A stretch of 64,000 nt of DNA from contig NC_053492.1 in assembly GCF_905171775.1 (NCBI RefSeq), forward strand, positions 330,158,690 through 330,222,689, read 5' to 3'. This DNA comes from Rana temporaria (Eukaryota; Chordata; Amphibia; Anura; Ranidae). Of the stretch, positions 52,988 through 63,255 are shown piece after piece. Position 1 is the first letter of the stretch. Every line of letters begins with the position of its first letter. Below the pieces are notes generated by a model. The model was given only the letters and a program-made list of their open reading frames with translations, was not told the origin of the DNA and made no database searches. The position numbers were made by a program, and so were the translations under genes.

Positions 52988-53439
52988 CAGGGCTCAAGTC
53001 CTGCGGGAACGCGTGGGAACGGAGTCCCTGCACTTTTTTCACAGCAGGAACGCAGTTCCCTTTGTAGAGCTAGAGCAGCCGAGCCACCCGAGCCAATCCT
53101 TCACTGAGCGGCGATGCCCAGCTTGACTCACTGTCAGGGGCAGGCGAACCTTAGTAATCCTTTATGTTACTGACCGCTTCCTGTATATGGATTCATCGGG
53201 TAGTGGGTATTCCGTCACTTCCTCGATGTCGCAATGTCTCCTGGGAGCTTTTGTCATTGTTTCCAGGAGACATTGCGGAGGTCTGCCGCAAGTTATCGTG
53301 GGATTTAGAAAGAACTTGCCTAAAAAAAAAAAACATAGACTTTAGTAATTATGCATATGAGCGTATGATTTTTTTTTTGGTGGGGGAGTGGATCTTGGGT
53401 GGGAGTTCCCACACTTTTTTCCCCAGGACTTGACCCCTG
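52988..53439. mobile_element. hAT MITE, CAGGGCTCAAGTCCTG ends, perfect 8-bp duplication
   Basis: The ends CAGGGCTCAAGTCCTG and CAGGACTTGACCCCTG are inverted repeats with one mismatch. GATCTTGT flanks both sides (52980-52987, 53440-53447). The interior hairpin pairs TGTCTCCTGG with CCAGGAGACA (53233-53273). 452 bp, non-coding. Confidence 0.93.
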
Positions 53440-53691
53440 GATCTTGTGCAATATATAGATGATACTGACTGGAGCTACTGTATACCTGGAGACACTACAG
53501 GATGTCAATGGAGTAGTGTTTGTTGAAGCTTTTTCAATGAGATTGTCATCTATGGGCTAATTTGACCCTATAATAGAGTCTGTTCGCTCTGGTAAGAGTT
53601 TTCTCAGAATAGTGGTGATAGGTCACTTAGTGGTCACAAATTTACAGTACAAGGAGGACTAACAAGAGGTGCCCAAGGGTGTGTCCTCCAA

Positions 53692-54420
53692 AAGAATTTT
53701 TTTTAAAGGTATAATTTTTATTATACACAAACAGAAAGAAAAAAACACAAAAATAAAAATAACATAACATACATACAAACAAGATATTGATTTTAGAGCA
53801 AACAGTGCTCAGTCGTCATTAGTTACATCTGCTATGGCTTATGAACCTATACATCACAGTGTAGAAGAAATTATTTTACATCCTCAGTTTAAGCGATGAG
53901 AAATAAATCAGGCATGCAAATTGTGAGTACTCATATTGGAGAGAGCAAACATATGAAATGGTACCTTCAAATGTTATATTCCTATCCCATGAATTATGTA
54001 GCAGGTGGTATAGTGCGGTCTGAATTAAACCATGAATTGCAGACTTTAGCACATTTTTGGGGACATCCCCTGGCCTCATATGTCAACCTATATAGTGGAA
54101 GTGCTTGGTTATTAATGGTTAGCCAACAAGCTAAAGTGGGTAAGGATTGAGACTTCCAGTACATAGTTATGGATTTCTTTGCATAGAACAAGATTATTCG
54201 TAGGAAGGTTTGCATATTTTTAGATAAACTTTCATCATCAATGTAGCCTAGTATGCATCTCAAGGGGTTACAAATGTTGGGTATTTGAGTAATTGACCAA
54301 AATCTACTAATCGGTTGGACATTCCCACATCGTTTGGTAAAATGTGCCATCAGCCGTGTTGCAACAGGTTGCAGAGGATAGTATATAGTAAGCAATAGAG
54401 CAAACAAGGAGTGTAGTAAG
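53692..54420 (-). pseudogene. LINE ORF2 C-terminal fragment (L1/Tx1 type)
   Basis: The minus strand encodes TRLMAHFTKRCGNVQPISRF, RIILFYAKKSITMYWKSQS and QALPLYRLTYEARG. These align by eye with RILFFYVKKAILLSWKGTQ and AIPLYKLTFELR at the end of the ORF2 at 7.4 kb. The 3' end is AATAAAAATTATACC followed by an A-run at about 53696-53704. A 5'-truncated remnant without the RT core. Confidence 0.75.
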
Positions 54421-54785
54421 ATCTGTATACTAGCTTGGTCTGTATGACCTTATTTTAAGAAGAGATGACAGTGGAAACCTGAAGAGGAAGAATCTTTTGC
54501 CAGATGTCCTCTGTCAACTCTGGTATGTCAGAACACTATTTACTTTCTGTGATACTGGACCTATTAGTCATGGAGTGGAGAAGAGATTTGTAATACGTGG
54601 GAACGAGTTTTGTGTGGTAAGGGTCAGTCAATAAACTCTTGAGTGGGCAGGGTTGAATATCGATATTACAGTGACTGAACTAACAGTAGCCAATGGCTGG
54701 AGCTGGTGTGCTCGTCCCCGTTGCTGGAACAATGGAGCTCAAGTAAGTAAAAGGGGGGGTCTGGGGGGGGGGGGGTACTGCACTA
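54421..54785. other. Unassigned sequence
   Basis: May include more upstream LINE remnant on the minus strand, but no motif is secure. Ends in a poly-G tract (about 54754-54774). Confidence 0.35.
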
Positions 54786-54790
54786 CAGAA

Positions 54791-54848
54791 GGTTTTTCAC
54801 CTTAATGCATTAAGGTGAAAAACCCTGAGGGTTTACAACCCCTTTAAC
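54791..54848. repeat. 34-bp perfect palindrome and TTAA-family end
   Basis: 54791-54824 is a perfect palindrome with 17-bp arms (GGTTTTTCACCTTAATG). It is followed by GGGTTTACAACCCCTTTAA, the right end of the TTAA family, so this is the tail of another copy. The opposite end is not clear. Confidence 0.8.
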
Positions 54849-55049
54849 TTTGAGGTTTTAGATGGTGCAAAACTTACTTAGTTACATTCCTGATATTTCT
54901 CTATATAATTGGTAAAGGGAAGGGCTAGGCATTGAGTAGAGTATGTGCTGTTACCAGTTTATCTTGTTTTTTAGCAGCATGGACTAAACATTAATTGAGT
55001 AACACTGCTTAAAACTAAAAGCTTTTTCACATATTTATAAAGCACACAT

Positions 55050-55250
55050 ACCTTGAAAAAGTGTAAATACCCCTTGAAATTGTCCAAAATTTGTCATGTT
55101 ACAACCAAAAATGTAAATGTATTTTATTGGGATTTCATGTGATAGACCAACACAAAGTGGCACAATAATAGTGAAGTGGAAGGAAAATGTTAAATGTATT
55201 CAAAATTGTATACAAATAAATATGTGAAAAGTGTGGCATGTATTTGTATT
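55050..55250. mobile_element. Tc1/mariner-like terminal fragment
   Basis: The sequence CCTTGAAAAAGTGTAAATAC, CATGTTACAACCAAAAATG and GATAGACCAACACAAAGTGG matches my recollection of the terminal region of Tc1-like elements of fish and amphibians. No transposase is present. It abuts the DIRS terminal repeats. Confidence 0.55.
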
Positions 55251-55253
55251 CAG

Positions 55254-55745
55254 CCTTTCCTGACGCATCTTCATGGCAGCACACACTGGGTTGTGACTCC
55301 GCCCCCACAACCTGACAGGATTGTTTAGCTATAAATCTGAAGAGGAGACACCCCACACCATTCTCTGTACATATCATCGTTAAACAGCAGGGTGGGCATC
55401 TGTGTGCTGCCATGAAGATGTGTCAGGAAAACGGAAAATTGTATACTCACCTTTCCGTAATTTTCCTTTCCTGGCGCATCTTCATGGCAGCACACACTGG
55501 GTTGTGACTCCGCCCCCACAACCTGACAGGATTGGTTAGCTATAAATTTGAAGAGGAGACATCCCACACCATTCTCTGTACATATCATCATTAACATCAT
55601 AAAACAGCAGGGTGGGATCTGTGTGCTGCCATGAAGATGCGTCAAGAAAGGAAAAATACGGAAAGGTGAGTATACAATTTTCCGTTTTCCTGACGCATTC
55701 ATGGCAGCACACACTGGGAAATAACTCGCCAGTCGGGAGGGTTCC
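55254..55745. repeat. DIRS terminal region: two ~180-bp units bounded by inverted repeats, plus a partial third
   Basis: Each unit starts CATCTTCATGGCAGCACACA and ends TGTGTGCTGCCATGAAGATG (55264-55421 and 55478-55640). A third start occurs at 55688-55718. Within each unit are GGGTTGTGACTCCGCCCCCA and CACACCATTCTCTGTACATA. Inverted and re-copied terminal sequences are characteristic of DIRS elements; the duplication of the unit is unusual or reflects two stacked ends. Confidence 0.7.
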
Positions 55746-55764
55746 AGAAAATAATATGTATTCC

Positions 55765-56753
55765 CTATAATGCTGAAGAATTGGCTCTAATGATGGATCT
55801 ACCGAAGTCGGCTGTAGCCAAGTGAGCAGAGTCCACTCTGTAATGGGAAATTAAGGTATGCCTGGAAGACCAGGTTGCTGCTCTGCAGATGGTTTCTGAT
55901 GAAATACCACAATATGCTGCCCATGAGGTCGCCACTGCCCTGGTCGAGTGGGCCCTGATGCCCTCCGGGATCGTTAGTTGTTGAACGGAATATGCTTTCT
56001 CAATGGATTTGACCAGCCAAGAGGCGATGGTATGGGAAGTCGCTGCTTGGCCTCGTCTGCTCCCGTGTGGTATAACCAGGAGGGTATCCGTCTTCTGAAG
56101 GTGAGTGGTAGCTGAAAGGTAGCTGGAGATAGTAGTTTTAATGTCCAAGGCGTGAGGCTGGCCATTCTCGTTAGTAAAGGATGGAAGGATGATGTCCTGG
56201 TTGTAGTGAAAGGACGAGGCTACCTTTGGTATGAAACGATCTGAAGGTCTCAGTACCACTCTGTCAGATAGAAAAAATAAATAGGGCTCCCTAGACATAA
56301 GTGCCTGTATTTCTGACACCCTTCTTGCTGATGTAATAGCGATGAGGACGGTCAGCTTCAAAGTCAGGTCCCACAGCGAAATCGAATCGAATGGAAAAAA
56401 AGGTGGATTGGAAAGGGCTTTGAGGACCACTGAGAGATCCCATGCAGGGAAAGTTGGTTTCCTAGGAGGTCTGATCTTCATGCAAGCTCTCATGAACTGG
56501 GTGACCAAAGGGTGAAGAGACCATCTAGTACCTGTTTTGGCAGAAAGGGCGGATATCTGTACTTTCAGGGTACTCGAGTTTAGACCCTTTTCAATGCCCG
56601 ACTGAAGGAATTCCAGAATTTGAGATGGATCTGGAGAGATGGGGTCCCAACCTTTTTGTTGTGCCATCAAGACGAATCTTTCCCAGACTCTTGAATAGGT
56701 GGTGTTCGTGGTTTGTAAGAGGGTCGTGAACCATGGTCTTCTCGACCAGAACG
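55765..56753 (-). CDS. DIRS tyrosine recombinase (open, N-terminus cut by hAT insertion)
   Basis: Recombinase thought to integrate circular DIRS cDNA without target duplication. The open frame starts inside the hAT insertion on paper, but genuine DIRS sequence begins at 56753 (WSRRPWFTTLLQTTNTTYS). A core-binding domain is followed by the catalytic domain with the first arginine in SARRVSEIQAL (about 56330), the H-x-x-R motif HSTRAVATSWA (about 55935) and the tyrosine in HTLISHYRVD (about 55845). The stop is at 55765. After subtraction of the hAT and one target duplication (1417 bases) the frame is the same as that of the upstream RNase H region. No stop or frameshift is seen in this part. 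Confidence 0.88.
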
Positions 56754-56761
56754 GTATCACC

Positions 56762-58170
56762 CAGTGGAGGCCCGTCCATAGGGGGCGCATGGGCGCCGCC
56801 CCCCCCAAAGCTATTGGCAAAAAAAATGTCCCTTAAATTATTTTATTTTTTTAAGTTCTTTAAGTTTACTCTGCTAGGGCGCCGGCCCCAGTGCACTATG
56901 GGAGCGTCATGTCACTGCAATCCCGTGATTGCAGGTGTGACGCTACATTTGCAGGGTTTTGTGTGGCTCCGAGGCGCAAAGCTAATAGCCCCAGCACTCT
57001 CATTGGTCAGACTTCTGCCTGTCTTTGTGTCTGACCATTAGCAATCGCTGTAGGACTTGGGAGGTGCTCCCCCCCCCCAGCAGCCGTGTTACTTTCACTT
57101 TCTGTTCTAGTGAAGTCAGGAAGACTGTAACTGAAGGGACTGTTTTTTTTTTCTTTTCTGCTCCTATGTGGATTTACACTGGCTGCATTTGATGTACTAG
57201 ACTCACACTGCCTGCTCCCTTTAGCAGGTAAGTGCTGAGGCAATCAGCAGGAGAAGAAGCAGTCCTCCATCCATCTCCATGTGACAGCCAGCAGTTCACA
57301 CTGAAAACAGAGAAGGTACAGTACACGGAGGGTCAGGACTGGGGGGAGGGGGAGGGGGAAGCTATTGTCACTTATGACTCCTGCTACAGCAACATCTTTC
57401 ACCTCCAAACTTAATCCCCCACTCTCCTGTACTGCAAGTGTGTAAATCTTCCCTGTCACACTGGTCACACTGATCCCCCTCTCCCCCTCCTTCACTTTCT
57501 GCTGTTTTCATTCCCTCGCATATATCTTCACTGCTCACATATCCTGCATCCTCCCTGTCAGATCTGACCATTCCAATCACTGCCTGACACACCCTTTCCA
57601 TTCCAGATTACTTTATATCTCTTTTACCTGTTCATCAGGGGCTCATTCACACAGCTGGGAGGGGCAGTTCAAGCAGGCAGTTGAGCTGAAAGTTTACCAC
57701 CCCTGACCACCCCACCTGAAAAGAGATGCAGCCACTCAGTGCTGTTCAATGGCAAAAAATTTAATGGCATTTCACCATGAATAGAGTGCACCACAACTAC
57801 CCTGCAAGTCCGTGCAATGAACATGGCTGGGGCATTGTGGGTCTGCATTTGACGGGCACAGTGAGGCTGAAATTGACTTGCACTGTGGCTGCATTTGATG
57901 GGGCACAGTGGGAGCATTTGATGGGGCACAGTGGTGGCAATTGATGGGCAAAGTGGCTGTGTTTGATGGGCACAGTGGCTGTGTTTGATGGGCACAAGTG
58001 GCTGCATTTGATGGGCACAGTGGTTGCGTTTGATGGGCACAGTGGCTGCTTTTTATGGGCATAGTGGCTGCATTTGATGGCACAGTGAGGCTGCAATTGA
58101 TGTGTTTTTTTCCCCCCCAAATTTTTCAGTTTGCGCCCCCGGCAAAAATTTTGAGCACCAGCCGCCACTG
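56762..58170. mobile_element. Non-autonomous hAT inserted in the DIRS element, perfect 8-bp duplication
   Basis: The ends CAGTGGAGGC and GCCGCCACTG are inverted with one mismatch. GTATCACC flanks both sides (56754-56761 and 58171-58178). 1409 bp. The interior contains GCGCATGGGCGCCGCCCCCC (a short hairpin near the left end), a GC-rich middle, the inverted ~21-bp CACTGTGCCC minisatellite and TTTCAGTTTGCGCCCCCGGC. It is the more complete relative of 20855-21540. No transposase domain. Confidence 0.95.
57840..58110. repeat. ~21-bp minisatellite (GATGGGCACAGTGGCTGCATT), inverted relative to 14.6 and 20.9 kb
   Basis: About twelve degenerate copies, complementary to the CACTGTGCCCATCAA arrays elsewhere in the window. 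Part of the hAT element. Confidence 0.88.
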
Positions 58171-58178
58171 GTATCACC

Positions 58179-59813
58179 GCGATTACTGTGACTGAGGATC
58201 TCCGGAGCCGGGAAAGGAATCTCGCGATTAGGGGAGTTGGAGGGAAGATATACCTCAGTTCGAAGTACCATGGGTGAACTAAGCAGTCTGTTCCCACGGC
58301 TGACGGAAAGGGTGCTCTGGACAGGAACCTCTGGCATTTGGCGTTCGCTGGCGTTGCCGCTAAGTCGATCTCTGGGACTCCCCACACCTTCGTAAGAAGG
58401 GAGAAAGCATGGTGGTTCAGAGACCACTCATTGTTTGAGAGTGTCTCTCGGCTCAGATAATCGGCCAGCATGTTCTGCGCTGCCAAAACATATACCGCTC
58501 TCAGATCCAACAGGTGTACTTGGGCCCATTCCATCATGGGGCAAACCTCTTCTGGTACCGCCCTGTCTCTGAATATAGGCTAGCGCAACTTTGTTGTCCA
58601 TGGGGATAAGGACACTTTTTCCCTGTAGCAGAGGTGCGAAGGCTATGAGGGCTTGGAAGGCTGCCCGGAGCTCCGGTATATTCGATACTATGCCCTGAGC
58701 TGGAAAGTACCACTGTCATTGAGCTGCCTGGTCCAGGTAATGCGCTCCCCAACCCCTCTGGCTGGAAGAGTTGGAAGAGTGTGTCCACCACCATAACGAT
58801 TGCTTTACCCAGTTAGGGGTAAGGGTGGTCTGGAGCATTGATGCTCCATTCCACTTCCTGAGAAAGGCATTCTGTAGAATTCTCATGTGCCACTGGGACC
58901 ACTGCACCATGGGTATGGTCGATGAAATGGACCCCAGCACGCTGAGGCAGGCTCTGGCCGACAGACATCTGGAAGACAACAGATTCCGTATCTTCAGTAC
59001 CAAGGATTTTACTTTCTCTTGAGGAAGCTGCACCCTGTTCAGCCTGGTATTTAATTCCGCCCCCAGAAACACCATGACTTGTGTAGGCTGAAGACTGCTC
59101 TTTTTCCGGTTGATTAACCAGCCAAAGTCCTGAAGAGTCGGGTATAAGATCTCCCGCTGATGGAGCAGAGTTTCCCGATCTTCTGCTAAGAGCAGAATGT
59201 CGTCCAGGTAATGGTGTACCCATAATCCCTTCTCCCTGAGGAGTGCGATCAGAGGTAGGAGGACTTTGGTGAACGTCCTGGGTGCCGAAGAGATGCCAAA
59301 TGGTAGGCACCTGAATTGAAAACGATGTTGATTGATAGAGAAATGGAGAAACTTCTGGAATGCGGGATGAATCGGGATGTTAAGATAAGCGTCCGATAAA
59401 TCTACTGACAGCATCCAGTCTTCCAGGTTCACAGCCAGCAGAATGGATTGGAGGCTTTCCATTTTGAAGGCCTCTATCTTGATGCTTCTGTTGAGCCTTT
59501 TCAGGTCCAGGACAGGACGAAGATCCCCCGATCTTAAAGGGGAATAAAATCCCCTCCCTTTTTGGTGCGGTGGAACTTCTATGACTGCCCCCTTTTGTTT
59601 TAATTCCGTTACATACTGAAGAAGTAACTCCCTCTTGTCTAGGGAAGATTGTATCTTGGTAGGCTGGAAGACATTCCCTGGTAATGTCCCCATAAAGTTC
59701 CATTTGTGGCCGTATTTGACAGTGGAGAGTGTCCATGGGTCCTTTATGTGGTTTGACCAAATCCAAGCAAAACTCCTGAGTCTGGCGCCCACCTGAGCCG
59801 GGTGGGCGGGCAA
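58179..59813 (-). pseudogene. DIRS reverse transcriptase and RNase H
   Basis: RT core: RSGDLRPVLDLKRLNRSI, LEDWMLSVDLSDAYLNIPIH (first aspartates), FRCLPFGISSAPRTFTKVL, the polymerase box VHHYLDDILLLAED, and GAELNTRLNRVQ. RNase H follows with WGAHYLD, then a TGA (58716), then PELRAAFQALIAF and IPMDNKVALAYIQRQGG; a frameshift lies near 58540. The last segment (58537 down) has LAAQNMLADYLSRETLSNN, KVWGVPEIDLAAT and FPSAVGTDCLVHPW, typical of the DIRS region between RNase H and the recombinase. The catalytic residues survive, but one stop and one frameshift disable this copy. Confidence 0.9.
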
Positions 59814-59817
59814 ACTT

Positions 59818-60212
59818 TCAAAAGGACTTCTGCTGGTCCCCAGCGGTGATGGCCTTGGCCTTCTGTACCCTCATAAAGGAGGGACAAGTATTTTTCCAGT
59901 CCCTCCTGAATTCTCTGATGGGATGATAGGACCTAGCTTCCCTGTATCTGTCAGGTAGATTACGTTTGAAGGCAGGACCTTTTTGAGGCTTGGGTCTCCT
60001 ATCGGAGGCGATGAGCCCCGAATTTCCTCCAGTGACCTTGGAAATCGCTGAATCCAGCTTTGCGCCGAACAAGTTTGCGCCGTCGTATGGAATGTTACAC
60101 CAATTTGATTTAGAAACCGCGTCAGCTATCCAGGGCTTCAGCCATAAGGCTCTCCGTGCCATCACTGAGGCTAGCATGGATCTAGCAGAGGACCGAATGG
60201 TGTCGACTGAGG
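59818..60212 (-). pseudogene. DIRS Gag, C-terminal part
   Basis: The minus-strand frame encodes RSSARSMLASVMARRALWLK, ANLFGAKLDSAISKVTGG and KGPAFKRNLPDRYREARSYH, a basic C-terminus like those of frog DIRS Gag proteins. It ends with the stop at 59818, just before the RT frame. The N-terminal part is missing because a MITE begins at about 60212. Confidence 0.65.
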
Positions 60213-60441
60213 CCTCGTACACACGACAGAGTTTCTCGGCAGAATTCGTCGAGAATCTCGGTGAAGAGCCGGATTCTGTCGAGAAACTCTGTCGTGTGTA
60301 CATTTTCGGCCCGATGGAGCCGCCGAGGAACTCGTCGAGCAAATAGAGAGCAAGTTCTCTATTTTCTCGATGGCAGTGGATTTTGGCTCGACGAGTTCTT
60401 CATCGGGCTGTTTTTTAAACGAGAAACTCGGTCGTGTGTAT
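60212..60441. mobile_element. Hairpin MITE with CGTACACACGAC ends
   Basis: CCTCGTACACACGACAGAG (about 60211) and CTCGGTCGTGTGTATG (60426-60441) are inverted ends. Internally CGACAGAGTTTCTCGGCAGA pairs with TCTGTCGAGAAACTCTGTCG, and GACGAGTTCTTCATCGGGC pairs with GCCGAGGAACTCGTCGAGC. The sequence to the right is not DIRS, so either DIRS is truncated here or this is one end of a larger element extending towards the MADF gene. Confidence 0.7.
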
Positions 60442-60953
60442 GCTAAGAAACCTGTCAAAAACTTAGACACTGGAGAACAACATAGGTAAAACTAGCGTTT
60501 GGAATGGAGATAGCACATTCGTGTCGCTTCCAACATTATTTCATCGTTTATTTGCAGCGCTTTACACAATTTTTTGTAAGGGCACAAAACAGCAATATTA
60601 TTTTTTTCTTTTTTTAGGATATTCACACAGAGTTCCTTAAAATTTGGTGGAACCTTTTTCTTACTGATCTCAATATTTTTTTTTTTAAATATTCTCACCT
60701 TATTTTGGTCCTGTGTTTTAAATCCTGCTCTTAATATTCACCTTAATTTTGAAGTTCACAAAAATGCAAATCCTTTTATTTTTTGTAATGTCAAGTTCCC
60801 CCCATAGAAACCTTATTGCTTTGTCTTATCTCATCTGTCCCTTTCAAATTACACCTTATATCCAATTTTTTTAAAAAAATAACCTGCCTTCTCACAAGCA
60901 AAATTGTAAATCAAAAAAATACAAGGACAAGTATGAACTGTAAAATAAAAATT
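60442..60953. other. AT-rich sequence downstream of the MADF gene
   Basis: No gene recognised. A short Lys/Asn-rich minus-strand frame (60492-60698) has no domain. Confidence 0.4.
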
Positions 60954-60958
60954 TACCA

Positions 60959-60964
60959 TTTATT
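60959..60964 (-). terminator. Polyadenylation signal AATAAA for the MADF gene
   Basis: AATAAA on the minus strand, about 260 bases after the stop codon of the MADF frame. Confidence 0.5.
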
Positions 60965-61221
60965 TTGGTTATAAAAAGAAATTAAGTATGCAAAAGTCAG
61001 CACTGGAGAGCTTGCTGCCATTTGTGCACAGCCAGGTGTGGCCTGATGTGACTGGTGAGCAGTTGGAGGCCAAAATGGGGACTTGAGAGGTTCATTCAGG
61101 AAGGAACGCATCAAGGTCTTGGACTCCCCGAGGTCACAAACTGGAGCAGGGCAGGCAGATGTCACCAGGTTGTGGTACTATAGCAGCCTGAACTCTGGTA
61201 CACCACATGGAAGTAAGGGAG

Positions 61222-63248
61222 TCACTTTCTTGATTTCTTCAAGGCCTTCCTTGGTGGCTTCCCTGCAGCCTGCTCTTTCACCTTCTCTGCAGCCTTCTCA
61301 GCAGCCTTCCTCTTCTGCCTGGCTGGAGGTGGTGCCACAGGGGTAGTACTCATGCCAGGAGGAGGAGTAGACGAAGGTGGTGGAGGATGAGTAGAGGACG
61401 GTGGTGGAGGAGGAGGAGCAGTAGAAGGAGGAGGAGTAGTAGAAGGAGGAGGAGCATTAGAAGGAGGAGGAGTAGAAGGAGGAGGAGCAGTAGAAGGAGG
61501 AGGAGTAGAAGGAGGAGGAGCAGTAGAAGGAGGAGGAGCAGTAGAAGGAGGAGGAGTAGAAGGAGGAGCAGTAGAAGGAGGAGGAGCAGTAGAAGGAGGA
61601 GGAGCAGTAGAAGGAGGAGGAGCAGTAGAAGGAGGAGGAGTAGTAGAAGAAGAAGAGGAAGAAGAATGTTGAGAAGGAGCAGGAGAAGAAGAGGAAGAAG
61701 AATGTTGAGAAGGAGCAGGAGAAGAAGAGGAAGAAGAATGTTCAGAAGGAGCAGGAGAAGAAGAGGAAGAAGAATGTTCAGAAGGAGCAGGAGAAGAAGA
61801 GGAAGAAGAATGTTCAGATGGAGCATGAGAAGAAGAAGGTGGGGGAGGTTGAGAAGGAGCATGAGAAGAAGAAGGTGGGGGAGGTTGAGAAGGAGCAGGA
61901 GAAGAAGAATGTGGGGGAGGTTGAGAAGGAGCATGAGAAGAAGAAGAAGGTGGGGGAGGTTGAGAAGGAGCAGGAGAAGAAGAAGGTGGGTGAGCTTGGG
62001 AGTTATGTGGTGTGTGAGGATGGGGATGGCGGCAAATGACAGTGTCCTCCGTGAGAAGACCCCTCACCCCCTGATTTGCGAGGGTGATGAGGAGTCCCTC
62101 AAAGAGGAGGCGCTGGTCTACTGTCATTTCGGACATTTTGGCCAAAACCACCGTCACAAATCCCTCCTGAGCAGTGGGAGGCTGTTGAAGGGTTGCATGG
62201 GCGTCCCGAATGAGGGCTAGTGAGGCGTCACGCACCCTTGTATCCCTCACCTGCCTTCTCGGACGCAGGCGAAGAGGAGACACCTGACATCTGGTACTTC
62301 GCCCAGCCACCTCGTCCAACCCACTTGGGCCTGCCACCTCATCCGCTCCACTTGGGCCTGCCACCACGTTCAAGCCACTTGGGCCTGCCAACACGTCCAA
62401 GATACTTGGGCCTGCAGCCTCCTCCAAGCCACTCACCCTGTCCTCCTCCTGCCTGGCATTTTCCCGATCCTCCTGCTGCCTGGTCTCGTCCTGTGTATGG
62501 AAAAAAAGTACAGTTTTACTATTTAAAAAAAAAAAAAAAAAATTTTAAGCTCCTGACTGTTGCATATTCTTTAGTCACGACTTAGCTAAGCCAATCATTG
62601 TGACCCATGTTTTATGGTGAATCACACAAAAATAATTCCTGGCCAATACTGACAAATGTTCTTTATAACACTTTTAGCTCTAACTTTTTTTTAACTTTAA
62701 CATCTTAATTTGCATCTCTTTAACAACATTTAAACACCACACATTTGCACATTGAAAGTACTATATACCTGGCTCCAGCTGGGCAAATCCGGATCTTCAT
62801 CCAGGATGGAAGGCTGCTGAGAGGGTTCATCTGCAGAGGGAGCAGCAGGTTGGCTGGAGGGAAGGCTGGACCTTCTGTTCCTTCTGGGGGCAAGGCTCGA
62901 AAGTGACTCCCTTACCTCCAGGTGTTCATCCAGGAAGCTCAGTTTGCTATAGTACCACAACTTGGGTTTAAATACCCGCCCTGCTCCAGCTCCAGACCTC
63001 ATCGAAGCCAAGACCTTGTTGCGTGCCTTCCTGTAGGTGCCTCTCAAGGTCCCAATTTTGACCTCCAACTGGTCAGTTGTCACATCAAACCCCACCTGTC
63101 TCCGCACAAGTGGGAGCAGGCTCTCCAGTGCGGTTTTGCGCAAGTCTCTGTTTCGTGATATGGGGTTTTTGGTGGCCCACAGAACAGGAAGTTCTTGCCA
63201 CCGATCGATAAATATCTCCAAAAAATCAGGTCTGTTAAACAGGTTCAT
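61222..63248 (-). CDS. MADF-domain protein with Pro/Ser-rich tail, two coding exons (probably Harbinger-type transposon accessory protein)
   Basis: Exon 1 is 63248-62769 and exon 2 is 62490-61222; the intron 62768-62491 (278 bases) starts GTATATAG and ends in a pyrimidine-rich tract and CACAG, phase 0. Together they give 582 codons with no stop. Residues ~5-100 form a MADF (Myb/SANT-like) DNA-binding domain: FLEIFIDRWQELPVLWATKN, RDLRKTALESLLPLV, TTDQLEVKIGTLRGTYRKAR and KLWYYSKLSFLDEH. Exon 2 begins with a glutamate/arginine-rich stretch and repeats of the type AGPSGLDEVAGPSG. It then has a conserved-looking helical segment (QEGFVTVVLAKMSEMTVDQR), a ~220-residue Pro/Ser/His low-complexity tail, and a basic end (RKALKKSRK). 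Start: the Met follows a splice acceptor directly (GGACAG/GAAAAGATG). MADF proteins are paired with Harbinger transposases, but none is in the window; a host gene is the alternative. Confidence 0.75.
61370..62000. repeat. Polypurine tract (GGA/GAA-rich) encoding the MADF tail
   Basis: The plus strand is almost pure purine, broken mainly by single T and C bases: AGTAGAAGGAGGAGGAGC units of 18-21 bases, then GAAGAAGAGGAAGAAGAATG units of about 60 bases (61640-61830), then AGAAGAAGAAGGTGGGGGAG units. The long opposite-strand reading frames here are artefacts of triplet repeats. Confidence 0.9.
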
Positions 63249-63255
63249 CTTTTCC

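Larger units (their letters stand above)
55254..60212 (-). mobile_element. DIRS-type retrotransposon, interrupted by a hAT element
   Basis: On the minus strand: Gag end (60212-59818), RT-RNase H (59813-58179), hAT insertion (56762-58170), tyrosine recombinase (56753-55765), terminal repeats (55745-55254). The 5' side is lost beyond 60212, where a hairpin MITE starts and no Gag resumes. DIRS elements use a tyrosine recombinase instead of an integrase and lack LTRs. Confidence 0.88.

Noticed and set aside
61387..62220. Arginine-rich 277-codon plus-strand frame and the poly-leucine minus-strand frame
   Set aside because: Shadows of the triplet-like polypurine repeat; the spliced MADF frame explains this sequence better.
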